Below are positions 1 to 8,570 of a stretch of DNA of 64,000 nucleotides, piece after piece. Each line of letters opens with the position of its first letter. The first letter of the stretch is position 1. The notes below the pieces were generated by a model that ran no database searches, was not told where the DNA came from, and worked only from the letters and a program-made list of their open reading frames with translations. The stretch is from contig NQOF01000004.1 of NCBI GenBank assembly GCA_002270465.1, positions 186,001-250,000 of the forward strand, in the 5' to 3' direction. The position numbers and the translations under genes are program-made. Origin of the DNA: Blautia hominis (GTDB lineage: Bacteria > Bacillota > Clostridia > Lachnospirales > Lachnospiraceae).

Positions 1-515
1 GCTTTTGGAGATTTGATTCTTTTCTGGCTGATCTGGGATACGTGGACCAGGCCGGAGATACCGTCGCCCAGGTCTACGAAAGCGCCGTAGTTCTGCAGGG
101 TCTCAACTGTGCCGTCCAGGACTGTACCCACTTTGATATCTGCGATCTTCTCACGTTTTTCAGCGTCTCTTTTCTCTCTCAGGACTTCCCTTGCAGAGAG
201 TACCAGGTTGTTTTCCTCCTCGTTTACATCAAAGACACGGACTGTCAGAGTCTTTTTCAGGAACTCCTCCGGGTCTTCCACGTACTGCAGGGACAGTTTA
301 GATACGGGGATGAAAGCGCGGATGCCTTCCACATAAGCGATAGCGCCGCCTTTTACAATGCCTTCGATGGTTACGTCAAATTCGGTCTTGTCCTCTTTCA
401 TTTTCTCCAGCTTTTCCCAGATGTCCATATCTGCATCTCTGAAGCTTTCAAAAGAAGCGTCGATCTCTTTTGCGAAGTCGTCCATAGTTTCCTGGTTTTT
501 CATTTCTTCTGCCAT
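1..515 (-). CDS. S1 RNA-binding domain protein (ribosomal protein S1 type), 5' part only
   Basis: Reading the minus strand from the ATG at 513-515 gives an open frame that runs off the left edge. It begins MAEEMKNQETMDDFAKEID. One S1/OB-fold repeat follows (around residues 45-115, with GIVKGGAIAYVEGIRAFIPV) and a second starts at about residue 135 (GTVETLQNYGAFVDLGDG, then LVHVSQIS). S1 repeats bind single-stranded RNA, and in S1 itself they help mRNA onto the 30S subunit. A consensus GGAGGG sits just upstream of the start (521-527). At least two S1 repeats and an acidic N-terminus fit the short Firmicute S1 homologue. The number of later repeats cannot be seen, so a general S1-domain protein is the alternative. 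Confidence 0.85.
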   Translation of the reverse strand, partial: MAEEMKNQETMDDFAKEIDASFESFRDADMDIWEKLEKMKEDKTEFDVTIEGIVKGGAIAYVEGIRAFIPVSKLSLQYVEDPEEFLKKTLTVRVFDVNEEENNLVLSAREVLREKRDAEKREKIADIKVGTVLDGTVETLQNYGAFVDLGDGISGLVHVSQISQKRIKSPK

Positions 516-632
516 GATTTTTCCCTCCTGTGTCGGTTAGCAAATTCTTTTGCCTTCGATTATATCACAGAAAGGGGAGGGGCTGCAATGATTGTGTGCA
601 GAAAATAGCGGGGAGAGGCGGGAGAGGCGGAC

Positions 633-834
633 GGAGAGGTATGGGAGAGGGCCGGGGGTGAGAACTGCCTGGGAGCGATGCGTTCCGCTGCCACGGAGCT
701 AACCTGCTCCCATTCACTAAATTCATCGGCAGAGGCCTCTTCATTAAGTGTATGGGGCAGGTGGATCTCCGCGGCGCTCCACGAAACATCGCTCCCAGGC
801 AGTTCTCACCCCCGGCCCTCTCCCATACCTCTCC
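633..834. repeat. 202-bp near-complete palindrome with perfect 48-bp arms
   Basis: Bases 633-680 and 787-834 are exact reverse complements over 48 bp. The 106-bp centre is itself partly self-complementary and is organised around the palindrome AGAGGCCTCT (731-740). No T-run follows either arm, so it is not a standard terminator. It could be a cruciform-forming extragenic element or a structured RNA. Open frames crossing it in both directions are mirror images of each other and are not genes. Confidence 0.9.
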
Positions 835-886
835 TGGTTTTCTCTGCCCACTACGGGATAAAAAAGAAAAAAAATAAAGAAAAATA

Positions 887-956
887 GATAAAGGAAAAAA
901 AGATAAAGGAAAAAAGATAAAGGAAAAAAGATAAAGGAAAAAAGATAAAGGAAAAA
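887..956. repeat. 14-bp A-rich tandem repeat
   Basis: Five copies of the unit GATAAAGGAAAAAA lie head to tail, the first with one extra A. They directly follow the A-rich sequence downstream of the large palindrome. This is a slippage-prone simple repeat between the S1-type gene and the pyrophosphatase gene, with no coding capacity. Confidence 0.85.
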
Positions 957-1206
957 TTGGGTGGGGAGTGGGAGGGAAATTGATATTCTTTTAAAAGTAT
1001 GTTAGGATGTAAATATTCAGTGGGGTGGCGTATTTATTGTGGTAGTTGTGAGGTAGTGTTTTGCGGGCAAGTGAGAAGGATGTTGGCTAGGATGTATGGG
1101 GTTTTTGGGGCTGTTAGGATATGGAATGGTTGTGTTAGGATAAGGGTAGAGTGTTTCCTGAAAGTGGGAAGGCTGAATAGTTGTGGGAAGATTTGTAGAA
1201 AATAAT
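957..1206. other. Strongly G-skewed spacer without a gene
   Basis: Bases 961-1200 contain about 92 G and only 10 C on the plus strand. A 68-codon open frame (999-1205) exists, but it is rich in Cys, Trp and Arg, has no convincing ribosome site and resembles no family known to me. I see no gene here. Confidence 0.5.
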
Positions 1207-1374
1207 GTAACGGTTCAGGAGATTGGGGCATTGGGTGCGCTGGTCGTAGGGTAGTATTTTGCAGACGGGTGGGAATTTCGGGGAACGGAGTGTGAGAGGA
1301 TGTGGCTGTAGGTATGCTCCGGGACGTAGGTGTATGGATTTTTGCCGGGAACTGTGAAGGTACGGAACGGTTAT
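1207..1374. repeat. Degenerate member of the GTAACTGTTCAG extragenic repeat family
   Basis: It begins GTAACGGTTCAGG and ends with GAACTGTGAAGGTACGG followed by AACGGTTAT. It also keeps the internal TGGATTTTTGCC box seen in the well-preserved 134-bp copies elsewhere in the window. At 168 bp it is longer and more diverged than those copies. Confidence 0.55.
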
Positions 1375-1415
1375 GAAGTGATTATTATATAGAAGTAAGG
1401 GAAAGGAAACGGAGA

Positions 1416-3071
1416 ATGGCAAAACAAGGGAAGATCTATATAATGGGCCATAAAAATCCGGATACGGATTCTATCTGCTCGGCGATCGCTTATGCGGATA
1501 TTAAGAATCGTTCGGGTGATGGGAGAAGGTATCTTGCAAAGCGGGCAGGACAGATCAATAGTGAGACAGAGTATGTGCTGAAGCGTTTTGGGATGGAGGC
1601 ACCGGGGTATTTGGCAGATGTGGGTACGCAGGTGAAGGATATGGAGATCAGGGAGACGCCCGGGGTATCCAGCAGTATTTCTATTAAAGATGCCTGGGCG
1701 ATCATGAAGGAGAGTAATGCCGTGACCCTGCCTATTACAAAGGAGGACGGACAGCTTGAGGGACTGATCACTACCGGGGATATTGCCAAGTCTTATATGG
1801 ACGCCCATGACAACTATTTTTTGTCAAATGCAAGAACGCAGTACAGGAGTATTGCCAATACGGTTGATGGGACTGTGGTAACAGGGAATCCTCATGGGTA
1901 TTTTGTGAAGGGGAAGGTGGTTATCGGGGCTGCGCATCCGGACAAACTGGGGGAATTTCTGGAGGAGGATGACCTGGTGATCCTGGGAGACAGGCATGAG
2001 GACCATCTGTGCGCGATCCGTGAGAATGTAAGCTGCGTGGTTGTCTGTAATAATGCTGAGGTGGCGGAGAATATTAAGGATGCGGCACTTAAGAATGACT
2101 GTGTTATTGTGCGTTCGCCTCTGGATACTTTTACGGTGGCAAGACTGATCAACCAGAGTATTCCTGTGAAACATATTATGAAAAAGGATAATCTGATCAC
2201 TTTTCAGACGGATGATTTTACGGATGATATCAGGGATGTGATGGTTAAGAACAGGCACAGGGCATTCCCGGTGGTGAATAAGCATGGGAAGTATATCGGA
2301 ACGGTTTCCAGAAGGAATTTGCTGGGGATGAAGAAAAAGGAACTGATCCTGGTGGACCATAATGAGAAGACGCAGGCAGTGGATAATATTGACGCTGCAG
2401 ATATTCTGGAAATCATTGACCACCACAGATTGGGGTCCCTGGAAACGATTTCGCCTATTATGTTCCGGAATCAGCCGGTGGGGTGTACCGCTACGATCAT
2501 GTATCAGATCTATACGGAAAAGGCTATGGAAATACAGCCGAATATAGCAGGGCTTCTCTGCGCGGCTATTATCTCAGATACGCTGATGTTCCGTTCTCCG
2601 ACCTGCACGCATATGGATAAGATGGCAGCAGGGGCGCTGGCCCTTATTGCAGGCGTCAATATAGAAGAGTTTGCAAGAGAGATGTTTACAGCGGGAAGCA
2701 ACCTGAAGGGAAAGACAACGGAAGGTATTTTCTATCAGGATTTTAAACGATTTACTGCGGATGATACCAATTTCGGGGTGGGTCAGATAAGCTCTATGAA
2801 CGAGGAGGAGCTGCAGGATCTGAAAAAGCGCCTGATTCCGTTTATGAAGAAAGAGTGCGGCAAAAATGGTATCACGATGGTATTTATCATGCTTACCAAT
2901 ATTTTGGATGAATCCTCTGAGATCATATGTTACGGGGATGGAAGCGGAAAACTGGTGGAGGATGCTTTCGGCGTGAAGGAGGAAGAGGGCGGCTATATTC
3001 TTCAGGGAGTGGTATCCAGGAAGAAACAGTTGATTCCTGCCCTTATCAGTACGCTGCAGCAGAATAATTAG
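1416..3071 (+). CDS. ppaC: Manganese-dependent family II inorganic pyrophosphatase with CBS and DRTGG domains
   Basis: Hydrolyses pyrophosphate to phosphate in the cytosol, pulling biosynthetic reactions forward. The N-terminal DHH domain opens with MGHKNPDTDSICSAIAYA (about residues 10-27), whose His and Asp residues bind the metals; the DHH motif appears in EIIDHHRLG (about residue 335). Between them is the regulatory insert typical of CBS-PPases: a CBS motif (about 75-130), a DRTGG domain (about 155-245) and a second CBS motif (about 250-305), which in the family bind adenine nucleotides. The C-terminal DHHA2 domain ends with the substrate-binding SRKKQ. At 551 residues it matches the regulated subclass rather than the roughly 310-residue simple enzyme. 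The start follows GGAAAGGAAACGGAG. Confidence 0.93.
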   Translation: MAKQGKIYIMGHKNPDTDSICSAIAYADIKNRSGDGRRYLAKRAGQINSETEYVLKRFGMEAPGYLADVGTQVKDMEIRETPGVSSSISIKDAWAIMKESNAVTLPITKEDGQLEGLITTGDIAKSYMDAHDNYFLSNARTQYRSIANTVDGTVVTGNPHGYFVKGKVVIGAAHPDKLGEFLEEDDLVILGDRHEDHLCAIRENVSCVVVCNNAEVAENIKDAALKNDCVIVRSPLDTFTVARLINQSIPVKHIMKKDNLITFQTDDFTDDIRDVMVKNRHRAFPVVNKHGKYIGTVSRRNLLGMKKKELILVDHNEKTQAVDNIDAADILEIIDHHRLGSLETISPIMFRNQPVGCTATIMYQIYTEKAMEIQPNIAGLLCAAIISDTLMFRSPTCTHMDKMAAGALALIAGVNIEEFAREMFTAGSNLKGKTTEGIFYQDFKRFTADDTNFGVGQISSMNEEELQDLKKRLIPFMKKECGKNGITMVFIMLTNILDESSEIICYGDGSGKLVEDAFGVKEEEGGYILQGVVSRKKQLIPALISTLQQNN

Positions 3072-3103
3072 TACTGGGAATGTACTGTGGTCAGGAGGAG
3101 AAT

Positions 3104-4612
3104 ATGGTATTTTCAATATTGGAAAATGAATACTGGTACGGCGGATATGTGTTCGGCTCTTATGTGCAGCCCTACGACGCTTCCAGTGAAGCGGATATCG
3201 ATCTGCGCAGAAATGACAGCACGAATCAGGCAATGCCCTTTTTTGTATCTACAAAGGGCCGTTATCTTTGGTGTGATGAGGGCTTTCTCCTTCATTTTGG
3301 GGGAGGAAACATTGCAATTGACCGGGATGTGGAATTGCGGGAGGGTTATGTAAACCTAAAAGGGGCATATCTGGCAGCCAGCAGGGAGCACTTTCCGTTC
3401 GGAAAAGAAGGACCCAGTGATGAATTCTTTAAGAATCCGGTCTATAACTCCTGGATAGAGCTTACTTTTTGGCAGAATGAGGAGGCAATCCTAAAATATG
3501 CGGACAGTATTCTGGATAATGGGATGACGGCAGGGGTGCTGATGATTGATGACGGCTGGTCGGATTATTATGGAAAATGGGAATTCAGCAAAGAAAAGTT
3601 CCCCCGTGCCGAAGAGATGCTGAAAACCCTTCACAGCAAAGGATTCTCTGTGATGCTTTGGATCTGTCCTTATATCACACCGGACACCCTGCAGTACCGC
3701 CAAGCAAAAGAAATGGATATCCTGATCAAGGTTCCGGACGGGAAGCCTCTTATCACAGAGTGGTGGAACGGTTATTCTGCTGCCCTGGATCTGTCAAACC
3801 CGGCTGCCGTTGAATGGCTGGACAAGCAGTTGGAGGCCCTTAGGGAGATAGGCGTGGACGGTTTTAAATTTGACGGAGCGGATGTGCTGTATTATCCTGA
3901 TGATATAATGACCGCAGGGAGTGTCACACCTAACGAGATGGCTCGCTTATGGTGTACTTATGCGGAGAAATATGTTTTTAATGAGCTGCGCATGGCCTTT
4001 AAGGCCGGGGGCATGGCTCTGATGCAGAGGCTCTGTGACAAGCCCCACAATTGGGGGGAGGAGGGTATCCGGGCACTTGTGCCTGACACTTTGATGCAGG
4101 GGATCACGGGACATCCTTTTGGAAGTCCGGATATGATCGGAGGCGGGGAATATATGAATTTCCGGGAGAACAGCGGGAATCTGGACCAGGAGCTGTTTAA
4201 CCGCCACAGTGAGATCGCCTGCCTTCTGCCTGTCATGCAGTTTTCTGCAGCGCCGTGGAGGGTGCTGGGGAAGGAAAGCTATGACAAGATACTGAAAAGT
4301 GTGAGACTGAGAGAACGTTACGCACCAAAGATCCTGGAACTGGCCCATCATGCGGCCCGTACGGGGGAGCCTGTTGCCAGATATATGGCATATGAATTCC
4401 CGGAGGGCGGTTATGAAAGAGTGAATGACCAGTTTATGCTGGGGGAAGATATTTTAGTGGCGCCTATCTGTGAAAAAGGCAGGACCTCCAGAAATGTGGC
4501 TGTGCCAAAGGGCAGATGGCGTTTTCAGGGCACTGTGATCGAGAGCGAAGGGGATGTCATGGAGCTGACTCCTGAGGAGGGCGTGCCGATCGTACTCGAA
4601 AAATGCGAATAA
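3104..4612 (+). CDS. Glycoside hydrolase family 31 (alpha-glucosidase/alpha-xylosidase type)
   Basis: Predicted intracellular retaining alpha-glycosidase; there is no signal peptide. GH31 features include LMIDDGWSDYYGKWEF (about residues 147-162), VMLWICPYITPD, and the nucleophile Asp in GFKFDGAD (about residue 257). The later conserved segment GHPFGSPDMIGGGE is present. At 502 residues it is shorter than most GH31 enzymes (650-800), mainly because the N-terminal beta-domain is reduced. The ATG at 3104 is preferred over 3080 because AGGAGGAG lies just before it. It starts 33 bp after the pyrophosphatase gene and may be cotranscribed. Substrate linkage cannot be told from sequence alone. Confidence 0.88.
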   Translation: MVFSILENEYWYGGYVFGSYVQPYDASSEADIDLRRNDSTNQAMPFFVSTKGRYLWCDEGFLLHFGGGNIAIDRDVELREGYVNLKGAYLAASREHFPFGKEGPSDEFFKNPVYNSWIELTFWQNEEAILKYADSILDNGMTAGVLMIDDGWSDYYGKWEFSKEKFPRAEEMLKTLHSKGFSVMLWICPYITPDTLQYRQAKEMDILIKVPDGKPLITEWWNGYSAALDLSNPAAVEWLDKQLEALREIGVDGFKFDGADVLYYPDDIMTAGSVTPNEMARLWCTYAEKYVFNELRMAFKAGGMALMQRLCDKPHNWGEEGIRALVPDTLMQGITGHPFGSPDMIGGGEYMNFRENSGNLDQELFNRHSEIACLLPVMQFSAAPWRVLGKESYDKILKSVRLRERYAPKILELAHHAARTGEPVARYMAYEFPEGGYERVNDQFMLGEDILVAPICEKGRTSRNVAVPKGRWRFQGTVIESEGDVMELTPEEGVPIVLEKCE

Positions 4613-4628
4613 AAACCTTTGAAGAAAG

Positions 4629-4762
4629 GTAACTGTTCAGTACCTTCACAGTTACAGGCAAAAATCCATGCAGAATCGCCTTTGGCGATGGGATTTTTGC
4701 TTGGCCGTGGAACACTTTCTTAGGGTCAGCGCAGTGAATGCGCAGACCTACGGAATAGTTAC
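4629..4762. repeat. 134-bp MITE-like palindromic element (family A, copy 1)
   Basis: Its ends are GTAACTGTTCAGTACC and, inverted, GTAACTATTCCGTAGG. Interior palindromes include ATCGCC/GGCGAT and a GGTC-TGCGCA...TGCGC-TGACC type hairpin at the other end. It has the same length as the copies at 6039 and 39724 and lies in the opposite orientation to them. It occupies most of the gap between the GH31 and flavin reductase genes and gives a false N-terminal extension to the latter reading frame. Confidence 0.85.
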
Positions 4763-4778
4763 GAAGAAAGGAACCAAA

Positions 4779-5363
4779 ATGTCTAAAATAGAATGGAAGC
4801 CCGGAAACATGCTTTATCCGCTCCCCGCTGTCATGGTGACGGTGGCGGATGAAGAAGGGCATGACAATATTATCACCGTGGCATGGGCAGGGACGGTCTG
4901 TACCAATCCGCCCATGGTATACATCTCCGTAAGGCCGGAGCGTTATTCTTATAAAATGCTCTGCAGCACCAGGGAGTTTGTCATAAATCTGACCACGGAA
5001 AAGCTGGCATTTGCCACAGATTACTGCGGGGTAAGATCGGGAAAGGACGTGGACAAGTTCAAAATGACCGGACTTTCCAGGGAGGAGGCTTCCCATGTGG
5101 GTGCCCCTATGATAAAAGAATCTCCGGTCTCCATAGAGTGCCGGGTGAAGGAAATTACGGAGTACGGAAGCCACAGCATGTTCCTTGCAGACGTGCTGGC
5201 AGTACATGTGGATAAAGAATACATGGATGAGAAGGGGAAATTTAACCTGGCTCTTGCAAACCCCATAGTTTATTCCCACGGGGAATACTATGGTCTGGGG
5301 AAAAAGCTGGGCACCTTTGGCTACAGTATTAAGAAGCGCAGAAAGAAGAAAAGCAGAAAATGA
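4779..5363 (+). CDS. Flavin reductase family protein (FMN-binding split barrel)
   Basis: A 194-residue protein of the flavoredoxin/flavin reductase-like family, which binds FMN and transfers electrons from NAD(P)H or a partner. Characteristic segments are LYPLPAVMVTVADEEG near the N-terminus, ITVAWAGTVCTNPPMVYISVRP (split here as the N-terminal flavin-binding core), the conserved RYSYKM/EFVINL stretch, and a Lys/Arg-rich tail. The longer frame from 4668 is translated repeat DNA; the ATG at 4779 follows GAAAGGAAC and begins with the expected MSKIEWKPG. It overlaps the next gene by ATGA, so the two are translationally coupled. The physiological electron partner is unknown. Confidence 0.85.
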   Translation: MSKIEWKPGNMLYPLPAVMVTVADEEGHDNIITVAWAGTVCTNPPMVYISVRPERYSYKMLCSTREFVINLTTEKLAFATDYCGVRSGKDVDKFKMTGLSREEASHVGAPMIKESPVSIECRVKEITEYGSHSMFLADVLAVHVDKEYMDEKGKFNLALANPIVYSHGEYYGLGKKLGTFGYSIKKRRKKKSRK

Positions 5364-5866
5364 AAAGAAACATAGTATTGATCGGAATGCCCGGCGTGGG
5401 CAAAAGTACAGTGGGAGTCATTCTGGCAAAGGTACTGGGCTATCAGTTCATAGATGCGGACCTGGTGATCCAGGAAAGGGAGAACCGGCTGCTCCGTGAG
5501 ATCATCGCCCAGGACGGGCTGGAAGGATTCCTGAAAGCGGAGGAAAAGGCAAATATACAGGTTGCTGAGGAGGCAAAGAAAGCAGTGATCGCCACAGGAG
5601 GGAGCGTGGTGTACTGTGAACAGGCCATGCAGCACCTGTCCGGGACAGGGCAGATTGTATATTTGAAACTGGATTATGATACCCTTGACAAACGTCTCTG
5701 TAATTTGAAGGGGCGGGGCGTTGTCTTAAAGGACGGTCAGGACCTGAGAGGTCTTTACGATGAACGCATACCATTGTACGAAAAATATGCGGATATCACG
5801 GTTGATGAGAAAAATCTGGACGTGGAGGAAACTTTACAGAAAATAGTAGAGAGACTGAAACAGTGA
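5360..5866 (+). CDS. aroK: Shikimate kinase-like P-loop kinase
   Basis: A 168-residue kinase with Walker A GMPGVGKST (about residues 9-17) and the acidic DAD shikimate-site motif (about 33-35). It also has a TGGS motif in IATGGSVVY and the lid-region Arg in the NLKGRGV segment. Shikimate kinase phosphorylates the 3-hydroxyl of shikimate on the way to chorismate. Oddly, the substrate-binding Arg of the usual FRxxE motif is replaced: the sequence here is FLKAEE. TGGG is TGGS. A divergent shikimate kinase is the best call; a related small-molecule kinase is possible. It overlaps the flavin reductase gene by 4 bp. Confidence 0.75.
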   Translation: MKRNIVLIGMPGVGKSTVGVILAKVLGYQFIDADLVIQERENRLLREIIAQDGLEGFLKAEEKANIQVAEEAKKAVIATGGSVVYCEQAMQHLSGTGQIVYLKLDYDTLDKRLCNLKGRGVVLKDGQDLRGLYDERIPLYEKYADITVDEKNLDVEETLQKIVERLKQ

Positions 5867-5916
5867 CAGAGAATAAAAAGTGTCGGTTTATGAAGAAAAG
5901 ATGAAAATATTAATTT

Positions 5917-5946
5917 TTGTTTACAAATTGCTTTATCTGTTATAAT
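5917..5946 (+). promoter_or_regulatory. Candidate promoter for murA
   Basis: A perfect TATAAT lies at 5941-5946, with TTGTTT 18 bp upstream (or TTTACA 15 bp upstream). The resulting leader would be about 300 nt and would include the family A repeat. Confidence 0.5.
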
Positions 5947-6038
5947 ATAATATTTAAGTCGTAGACTATCTTAGCAGGAAGACAAATAAATTACCTGCCG
6001 GGAAGTCTGTCTTTTATTCGGGAAGAGATAAAGTAAAT

Positions 6039-6172
6039 GTTACTATTCAGCAGGTCTGCGCATTTACTGCACTGACCGTAAGAAAACGTTCAGCAGCCGG
6101 GTAAAGGTCCTATCGCCAAAGGCGGTTCTGCACGGATCATAGCCCGTAACTGTGAAGGTACTGAACAGTTAC
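6039..6172. repeat. 134-bp MITE-like palindromic element (family A, copy 2)
   Basis: Starts GTTACTATTCAGCAGG and ends GTACTGAACAGTTAC, in the same orientation and of the same length as the copy at 39724. It lies in the long murA leader. The rest of the 5867-6253 gap holds only the candidate promoter. Confidence 0.85.
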
Positions 6173-6253
6173 ATGTAAATTTGAAGACGAGATTATGTTT
6201 TCTGGTACCGAGTATACCGGCGGGGAGCATAAATAAAATATAGAGGTGTGAAT

Positions 6254-7546
6254 ATGGAACAATATGTTATCAAAGGCGGTAACCCGTTAGTCGGCGAAGT
6301 AGAGATCGGCGGCGCGAAGAATGCGGCACTGGCCATCCTTGCGGCGGCAATCATGACGGACGAAATGGTTTACATCGAGAATTTACCGGACGTACGTGAC
6401 ATCAATGTTTTATTAGAGGCAATCAGGGAGATCGGCGCATCTGTTGAGCGGGTCAGCCCCACAGAGGTGAAGATCACAGGTTCCACCATAGCCAACATCA
6501 GTGTGGAATATGAATATATCAAGAAGATCAGAGCGTCCTACTATCTGCTGGGCGCATTACTGGGAAAATACAAGACAGCGGAAGTTCCTCTTCCCGGAGG
6601 CTGTAACATCGGAAGCAGGCCCATTGACCAGCATCTGAAGGGTTTCCGGGCTCTTGGTGCGTCTGTTGATATTCTGCACGGCGCAGTTGTAGCCAAAGCG
6701 GAGAAGCTGACAGGAAAGCATATCTTCCTGGACATGGTATCTGTGGGCGCAACCATCAATATCATGATGGCAGCAGCCATGGCAGACGGCAATACCACCA
6801 TTGAGAACGCGGCCAGAGAGCCTCACGTGGTGGATGTAGCCAACTTTTTGAACAGTATGGGTGCCAACATCAAAGGCGCCGGTACGGATGTTATCCGTAT
6901 TAAAGGCGTGGAGAAGCTTCACGGCACCAGTTATTCCATCATCCCGGATCAGATTGAGGCGGGTACTTTCATGTGCGCAGCAGCAGCGACCATGGGGGAT
7001 ATCATGGTGAAGAACGTGATTCCCAAGCATCTGGAGGCTACCACTGCCAAGTTAGAAGAGATTGGATGTGAGGTGGAGGAGTTTGACGACGCTGTCCGCG
7101 TTGTGGCTTCCAAACGCCTGAAACGCACCCATGTTAAGACTATGCCTTATCCCGGCTATCCCACTGACATGCAGCCCCAGTTTACAGTGGCACTGACCCT
7201 GGCGGAGGGGACAAGCATTGTAACAGAGTCCATTTTTGAGAACCGTTTTAAATATGCGGATGAGCTGTCCCGAATGGGGGCCAATATCAAGGTGGAGAGT
7301 AATACAGCTATTATAGATGGGGTACAGAAGCTGACCGGTGCAAGGGTGAGTGCGCCCGATCTGCGTGCAGGAGCAGCTCTTGTTATTGCAGGGTTGGCAG
7401 CGGATGGCCTTACTATTGTGGATGATATTGTTTATATCCAGAGGGGATATGAGCGCTTTGAAGAGAAATTAAGAAATCTGGGAGCCGAGATCGAGAAGGT
7501 GTCCAGTGAGAAGGAAATACAGAAATTCCAGCTCCGTGTAGGCTGA
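6254..7546 (+). CDS. murA: UDP-N-acetylglucosamine 1-carboxyvinyltransferase
   Basis: Catalyses the first committed step of peptidoglycan synthesis, adding enolpyruvate from PEP to UDP-GlcNAc in the cytosol. The 430-residue protein has the two-domain EPSP-synthase-like fold. The N-terminal Lys-Asn pair is in GGAKNAALAILAA (about residues 19-31). The catalytic, fosfomycin-sensitive Cys is at about 117 in PLPGGCNIGSRPIDQH, and DLRAGAALVIAGLAA lies near the C-terminus. The ATG at 6254 is chosen over the in-frame GTG at 6248 because that GTG is part of the AGAGGTG ribosome site. It is monocistronic, with a terminator directly after it. Confidence 0.97.
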   Translation: MEQYVIKGGNPLVGEVEIGGAKNAALAILAAAIMTDEMVYIENLPDVRDINVLLEAIREIGASVERVSPTEVKITGSTIANISVEYEYIKKIRASYYLLGALLGKYKTAEVPLPGGCNIGSRPIDQHLKGFRALGASVDILHGAVVAKAEKLTGKHIFLDMVSVGATINIMMAAAMADGNTTIENAAREPHVVDVANFLNSMGANIKGAGTDVIRIKGVEKLHGTSYSIIPDQIEAGTFMCAAAATMGDIMVKNVIPKHLEATTAKLEEIGCEVEEFDDAVRVVASKRLKRTHVKTMPYPGYPTDMQPQFTVALTLAEGTSIVTESIFENRFKYADELSRMGANIKVESNTAIIDGVQKLTGARVSAPDLRAGAALVIAGLAADGLTIVDDIVYIQRGYERFEEKLRNLGAEIEKVSSEKEIQKFQLRVG

Positions 7547-7563
7547 TAACAAATGAAAAATAT

Positions 7564-7598
7564 GGGATGCCGTGCAGCACGTGCGACATCCTATTTTT
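7564..7598 (+). terminator. Rho-independent terminator after murA
   Basis: The stem GGATGCCGTGC pairs imperfectly with GTGCGACATCC and is followed by TATTTTTGT. Confidence 0.8.
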
Positions 7599-7698
7599 GT
7601 CGTAATTTGTCGAAAAAGCTTACAGATATTCCAGCCTGGGCTTGCCGTTTTGGGGAAAAGATACGGTTGTGAAGAGCCGTTTGGGAGTGAGGGTACAT

Positions 7699-8538
7699 AT
7701 GAAAAAGCTTACGGAAGACAAGATACTGGCATATATAGAGGCCCATTTGGGGATGGAGTACAGGCAGGAAGATTTTGCGGAAGCGTTTGGATACTCCATA
7801 GACCATTTCCGTCATTTGTTCCGCATGTATTATGATACGCCTCTGGGTGAATATATCCGGAGAAGACGGCTTTTACAGGCAGCGAAAAGGATAGGGGACG
7901 GGGGGCAGATCGTAGATATTGCACCGCTGTATGGTTTCGAGACTGCAGCAGGATTTGCCAAAGCATTTAAAAAGGAGTTTGGGTTTCCTGCCAGTGAGCT
8001 GAAAAAGCAGGATAATATAAGGCTGGACGTACTGCCGGAACCGGAGTATGACAGAAATAAGATCCGTATTTCATTCCTGGATACCCCACAGATCCGGGTG
8101 GTGGGCAAATCCGTGATTCCGGAGGGCGGAGCAGATACAGACCTGCTGGAGGAAGTGGCCTATTGGCTGGACCATGAATTTCCTGAGACGGACCCTGCCG
8201 TTCTTGCCGAAATGGAGACTTTTAAGGATGATCACATAGCCATGTGGTACCATCCTCCGGACAGTCAGGAGATAACATACCTGATGGGACCTGTTGTGAA
8301 AAAAGTGACCTGCGTACCCCTGGGATTTATACCGGTGACCATGCCGGGGCGGCATTACGCTGTATTTGAGACAAAGCAGGATTCCGACAAAAAAGAGCTG
8401 GCAGAGACAGTTAGATATCTCTGCAAATACATATTTAACAAATGGGTGCCTGCAAATGATGTGATCGTGGACAGGATGGGATTTACATTTGAGAGATACC
8501 ATGGAAATAAGGTGTCTGTCTATCTTCCTTTAAGATAA
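7699..8538 (+). CDS. AraC-family regulator with GyrI-like effector-binding domain
   Basis: A 279-residue transcription regulator. The N-terminal ~105 residues form the double helix-turn-helix of AraC proteins, with YRQEDFAEAFGYSIDHFRHL then YIRRRRLLQAAKRI. The expected second HTH sequence is GFETAAGFAKAFKKEFG. The C-terminal ~160 residues (PQIRVVGKSVIPEGG onward, ending FERYHGNKVSVYLPLR) look like the GyrI/BltR-type ligand pocket used by Rob/SoxS-like regulators to sense small lipophilic molecules. The ATG at 7699 follows GGGAGTGAGGG; the longer frame from 7642 has no ribosome site. No target gene is evident nearby. Confidence 0.88.
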   Translation: MKKLTEDKILAYIEAHLGMEYRQEDFAEAFGYSIDHFRHLFRMYYDTPLGEYIRRRRLLQAAKRIGDGGQIVDIAPLYGFETAAGFAKAFKKEFGFPASELKKQDNIRLDVLPEPEYDRNKIRISFLDTPQIRVVGKSVIPEGGADTDLLEEVAYWLDHEFPETDPAVLAEMETFKDDHIAMWYHPPDSQEITYLMGPVVKKVTCVPLGFIPVTMPGRHYAVFETKQDSDKKELAETVRYLCKYIFNKWVPANDVIVDRMGFTFERYHGNKVSVYLPLR

Positions 8539-8570
8539 CCAATTTGGACAATTAAAAACCGCCCGCTCTA

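Noticed and set aside
42-608. 188-codon plus-strand open frame at the left edge
   Set aside because: It is antisense to the S1-domain gene, which has clear S1 motifs and a consensus ribosome site on the minus strand.
565-887. Open frames on both strands across the large palindrome
   Set aside because: They share mirror-image sequence because of the 48-bp inverted repeat, lack ribosome sites and resemble no protein family.
887-956. Possible CRISPR array
   Set aside because: The 14-bp A-rich units are contiguous with no spacers, and no cas genes are present.
4668-4778. N-terminal extension of the flavin reductase frame
   Set aside because: These codons are the inner part of a family A repeat. 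The ATG at 4779 has a ribosome site and the expected family start.
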